Under the pieces are notes generated by a model. That model was not told the DNA's origin, did not search any database, and saw nothing but the letters and a program-made list of their open reading frames with translations. Position numbers and translations under genes: made by a program. Shown here one piece after another: positions 62,036 to 64,000 of a stretch of DNA of 64,000 bases (position 1 is its first letter; each line of letters begins with the position of its first letter). The stretch comes from Staphylococcus equorum (GTDB taxonomy: Bacteria > Bacillota > Bacilli > Staphylococcales > Staphylococcaceae): positions 62,001 to 126,000 of the forward strand of contig NZ_JAMBPV010000005.1 in NCBI RefSeq assembly GCF_029531845.1, read 5' to 3'.

Positions 62036-62956
62036 GTGACAAAAATCAATAAATTAATTAAGGGCGGGTTTTTAAGTACGCTTGGTTTAGTCGGTAGTGT
62101 GTTTTTAATTACTAAATATAAAACTAAACCGAATAATCAAAGTATACCATCTTTCTTTTCTAAACCTGCACCATATATATTCGCCCATCGCGGTGGCATG
62201 GCTGTAAGACCAGAGCAAACTAAACTTGCTTTTGATAATGCAGTAACGCACGGTATTGATGGATTTGAAACAGATGTGAGACTTACAAAAGATCAAAAGC
62301 TTATCGTTTTCCATGATGCAGACGTAGATCGTACAACTAACGGTTCAGGTAAAGTATCCGAGCATACTTTAGCAGAGGTAAAACAGTTAGATTCAGGATA
62401 TCATTTTGTAGATATAAACGGGCATAAACCTTATCAAGGTCACAAAGATGCTTACGTTTTATCTTTTGATGAATTACTTAAATTATATCCAAATCAATTG
62501 ATTAATGTCGATTTAAAAGACGACCCAGAAAGCGAACATGGTCGCCTTGTACCAGAAATTATATACGAAGATATTGTTGCTAACGATGCTCAAAATCGGG
62601 TATTAGTAACAAGTTTCCACAGTAAACAAATTGAACGTTTTAATATAATAAGCAATGGCACAGTAGCCATTGGTGCAGGTCAAAGTGAAGTTGCAGAAGG
62701 TTTCTTAAAGTTCTATTTAGGCCTAGGTAATGCCTTTCAACCACGTGCACACACTTTCCAAATGCCTGTTTCTTTCAAAGGTATAAAACTAACTTCACCA
62801 AAATTCATTCAATGGCTTAACACGCGTGATATTATTCCAGGTTATTATGGGGTGAATAATCTCGACTTAATGAATGATTTGATTTTTAATGGTGCGCATA
62901 CGCTTGTTACCGATAGACCCGATTTAGCAGAACGATTTAAACATACTTATCACTAA
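62036..62956 (+). CDS. Glycerophosphodiester phosphodiesterase family protein
   Basis: A 306-residue enzyme that hydrolyses glycerophosphodiesters to glycerol-3-phosphate and an alcohol. An N-terminal hydrophobic segment (GFLSTLGLVGSVFLITKY) suggests membrane anchoring or export. The TIM-barrel core has FAHRGGMAVRPEQTKLAF (catalytic His), FETDVRL (metal ligands), VFHDADVDRTTNGSG (second His), NVDLKDD and a terminal TLVTDRPD. I chose GTG 62036, with GAGGAGGATTGCTC upstream. It stands alone, with a terminator after it. Confidence 0.9.
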   Translation: MTKINKLIKGGFLSTLGLVGSVFLITKYKTKPNNQSIPSFFSKPAPYIFAHRGGMAVRPEQTKLAFDNAVTHGIDGFETDVRLTKDQKLIVFHDADVDRTTNGSGKVSEHTLAEVKQLDSGYHFVDINGHKPYQGHKDAYVLSFDELLKLYPNQLINVDLKDDPESEHGRLVPEIIYEDIVANDAQNRVLVTSFHSKQIERFNIISNGTVAIGAGQSEVAEGFLKFYLGLGNAFQPRAHTFQMPVSFKGIKLTSPKFIQWLNTRDIIPGYYGVNNLDLMNDLIFNGAHTLVTDRPDLAERFKHTYH

Positions 62957-62974
62957 CAACGTATGCTTTACAAT

Positions 62975-63012
62975 AAAGCTGGGAAACCTCAATGAGGCGT
63001 CCCAGCTTTTTC
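62975..63012 (+). terminator. Terminator after the phosphodiesterase gene
   Basis: AAAGCTGGGA and TCCCAGCTTT stem with an inner CCTC/GAGG pairing, followed by TTTTC. It probably also serves the convergent ylbF transcript. Confidence 0.85.
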
Positions 63013-63045
63013 AATATTTATTATTAATAAATCTATAAATTCAAC

Positions 63046-63480
63046 TTAAAGGGAACAGCTACATGATCCACCTGTAGCACAGCCACTTGCGTCTTTTTGG
63101 AAAAATGGATTGCCTGTTTCAATTTTTACATTTTCAGAAACAGCATATGCAATTTTAACAATCACTTCATCTATTAAATCCTGTAATAAAACTTCTTTTT
63201 GTTTAAAATCCATTACAACTGGTAACATTTCATAAGCACGTTTACGTTTACGTGTATCTAACATCACCGTTTGGTAATCTGGGTGATATTTTCCAAAACG
63301 CATAATTTCATCATATTTATCTTTAGATTTCAAAAATGCTTGGTATAGTAAATGTGCTTCGTCATTATCCGCTAACTGTTGTTCAGCCTCTTTATATTCT
63401 TTATATAACCTTGATTCAAGTATTTTATCACTAAGTGCTTCAATTTCATCAAGCACTGTTAATGTTTCTTCAGTAATCAT
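63046..63480 (-). CDS. ylbF: YlbF (RicF) family protein
   Basis: A 144-residue, mostly helical protein: LDEIEALSDKILESRLYKEYKEAEQQLADNDEAHLLYQAFLKSKDKYDEIMRFGKYHPDY matches YlbF. The C-terminal CATGGSCSCS supplies cysteines that in the Bacillus RicAFT complex bind an iron-sulfur cluster. RicF influences RNA maturation and competence or biofilm decisions in Bacillus; the role in staphylococci is less clear. It is next to the CAP-domain gene. Confidence 0.9.
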   Translation of the reverse strand: MITEETLTVLDEIEALSDKILESRLYKEYKEAEQQLADNDEAHLLYQAFLKSKDKYDEIMRFGKYHPDYQTVMLDTRKRKRAYEMLPVVMDFKQKEVLLQDLIDEVIVKIAYAVSENVKIETGNPFFQKDASGCATGGSCSCSL

Positions 63481-63497
63481 CGTTACATATCTCCTTT

Positions 63498-64000
63498 CTA
63501 TTTATCTTCAACAAAAATGATTGTGTAGTAACCATTCGTTACTTCGCCACCCATTTCATTATATTTAGAGTTTAACATTCTAGATCTATGAATATCTGAA
63601 TTAAGCCAACTATGTATTAAAGTTGGAACTTCGTTAAAATCATAACCTACATTTTGACTAGCAGATACAAATGGCACTTCTTGCTCATTTAGTTGCTGTT
63701 TTAAAGCATCTTCAGTAAATTCAACACTATCAGTACCAATTGCTTCATACAAGTTAAATGAGGCAATATGGGTTAAATGATTATTAACTTTCAATGGTTC
63801 AGCATCTTTTAATTTTCTCATTTCATTTGTAATTTCGTAAAGTGTTGTTAGTTGATTTGAGTTTTGTTCATATGTAATATTACCATATTTACTTTTAACC
63901 TCTTTATCTTCTTTGGTAGATAACATTTGATATGGTTTAAATGCTGCCAGAGCTTCGCTATCTAAATATCTAACTGCGACAATTTCATTAGATTGTTGAT
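63498..64000 (-). CDS. CAP-domain (SCP/PR1-like) protein, N-terminal part outside the window
   Basis: The frame is open to the right edge, so the start is outside. The last 60 percent of the visible 167 residues is a CAP domain: NEMRKLKDAEPLKVNNHLTHIASFNLYEAI, FVSASQNVGYDFNEVPTLIHSWLNSDIHRSRMLNSKYNEMGGEVTNGYYTIIFVED. The HSWLNSDIHRSRM and N...GG motifs are typical. The preceding region (AVRYLDSEALAAFKPYQM) fits the CAP-associated N-terminal domain seen in YlbC-like exported proteins. Function unknown. Confidence 0.85.
   Translation of the reverse strand, partial: QQSNEIVAVRYLDSEALAAFKPYQMLSTKEDKEVKSKYGNITYEQNSNQLTTLYEITNEMRKLKDAEPLKVNNHLTHIASFNLYEAIGTDSVEFTEDALKQQLNEQEVPFVSASQNVGYDFNEVPTLIHSWLNSDIHRSRMLNSKYNEMGGEVTNGYYTIIFVEDK

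Overview
The window is low-GC Gram-positive DNA. It is best read as a chromosome segment of a non-aureus Staphylococcus carrying an integrated siphovirus prophage. The genus call rests on host gene order and protein sequences (murI-rdgB-ysnB, sdhCAB, uvrC, trxA, mutS2, polX, cvpA, zapA, rnhC, pheST, rpmF, tmcAL, coaD, rsmD) and on staphylococcal-phage families such as RinB, DUF1381, DUF1514 and DUF771. The species cannot be fixed from the sequence alone. The isd haem-uptake genes that lie between the TrmH-like gene and rpmF in S. aureus are absent; one M23-like gene sits there instead.

Positions 1 to about 36,990 are the prophage, with its left end outside the window. Read leftward (minus strand), it runs from lysogeny control to early genes (antirepressor, recombination, SSB, replication initiator, helicase loader, RusA). 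Next come late-gene activators (RinB and a RinA/ArpU-like protein), HNH nuclease, a likely cos region and terminases. Then follow portal, protease, HK97 capsid, head-tail connectors, tail tube, tape measure, Dit, Tal, tail spike, BppU, holin and a CHAP/amidase endolysin cut by the window edge. The integrase and a cI-like repressor point rightward. The integrase lies beside the 3' end of tRNA-Arg(UCU), the likely attachment site.

The prophage holds most of the unusual material. The major tail gene, the Ig-like gene and the sequence just beyond the capsid stop encode related C-terminal peptides. In the tail and capsid cases the peptide is in the +1 frame past the stop, which suggests programmed +1 frameshifting. 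BppU is cut by an in-frame TGA, and a MazG-like gene carries two lesions. Two plus-strand units with their own promoters lie inside the leftward early region: a 223-residue membrane-anchored protein and a 32-residue hydrophobic peptide. A cluster of small unknown genes plus a DoxX-like membrane protein separates cI from the integrase and includes two apparently related small proteins and a 28-bp direct repeat.

Positions 37,000 to 64,000 are host housekeeping genes: cell wall precursor (murI), nucleotide sanitation (rdgB), succinate dehydrogenase, DNA repair (uvrC, mutS2, polX), thioredoxin, division (zapA), RNase HIII, a T-box-preceded pheST pair, ribosomal protein L32, tRNA and rRNA modification, CoA synthesis, a glycerophosphodiester phosphodiesterase and the ylb-type genes. 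A relic of an IS1182-family transposase start lies between murI and sdhB.
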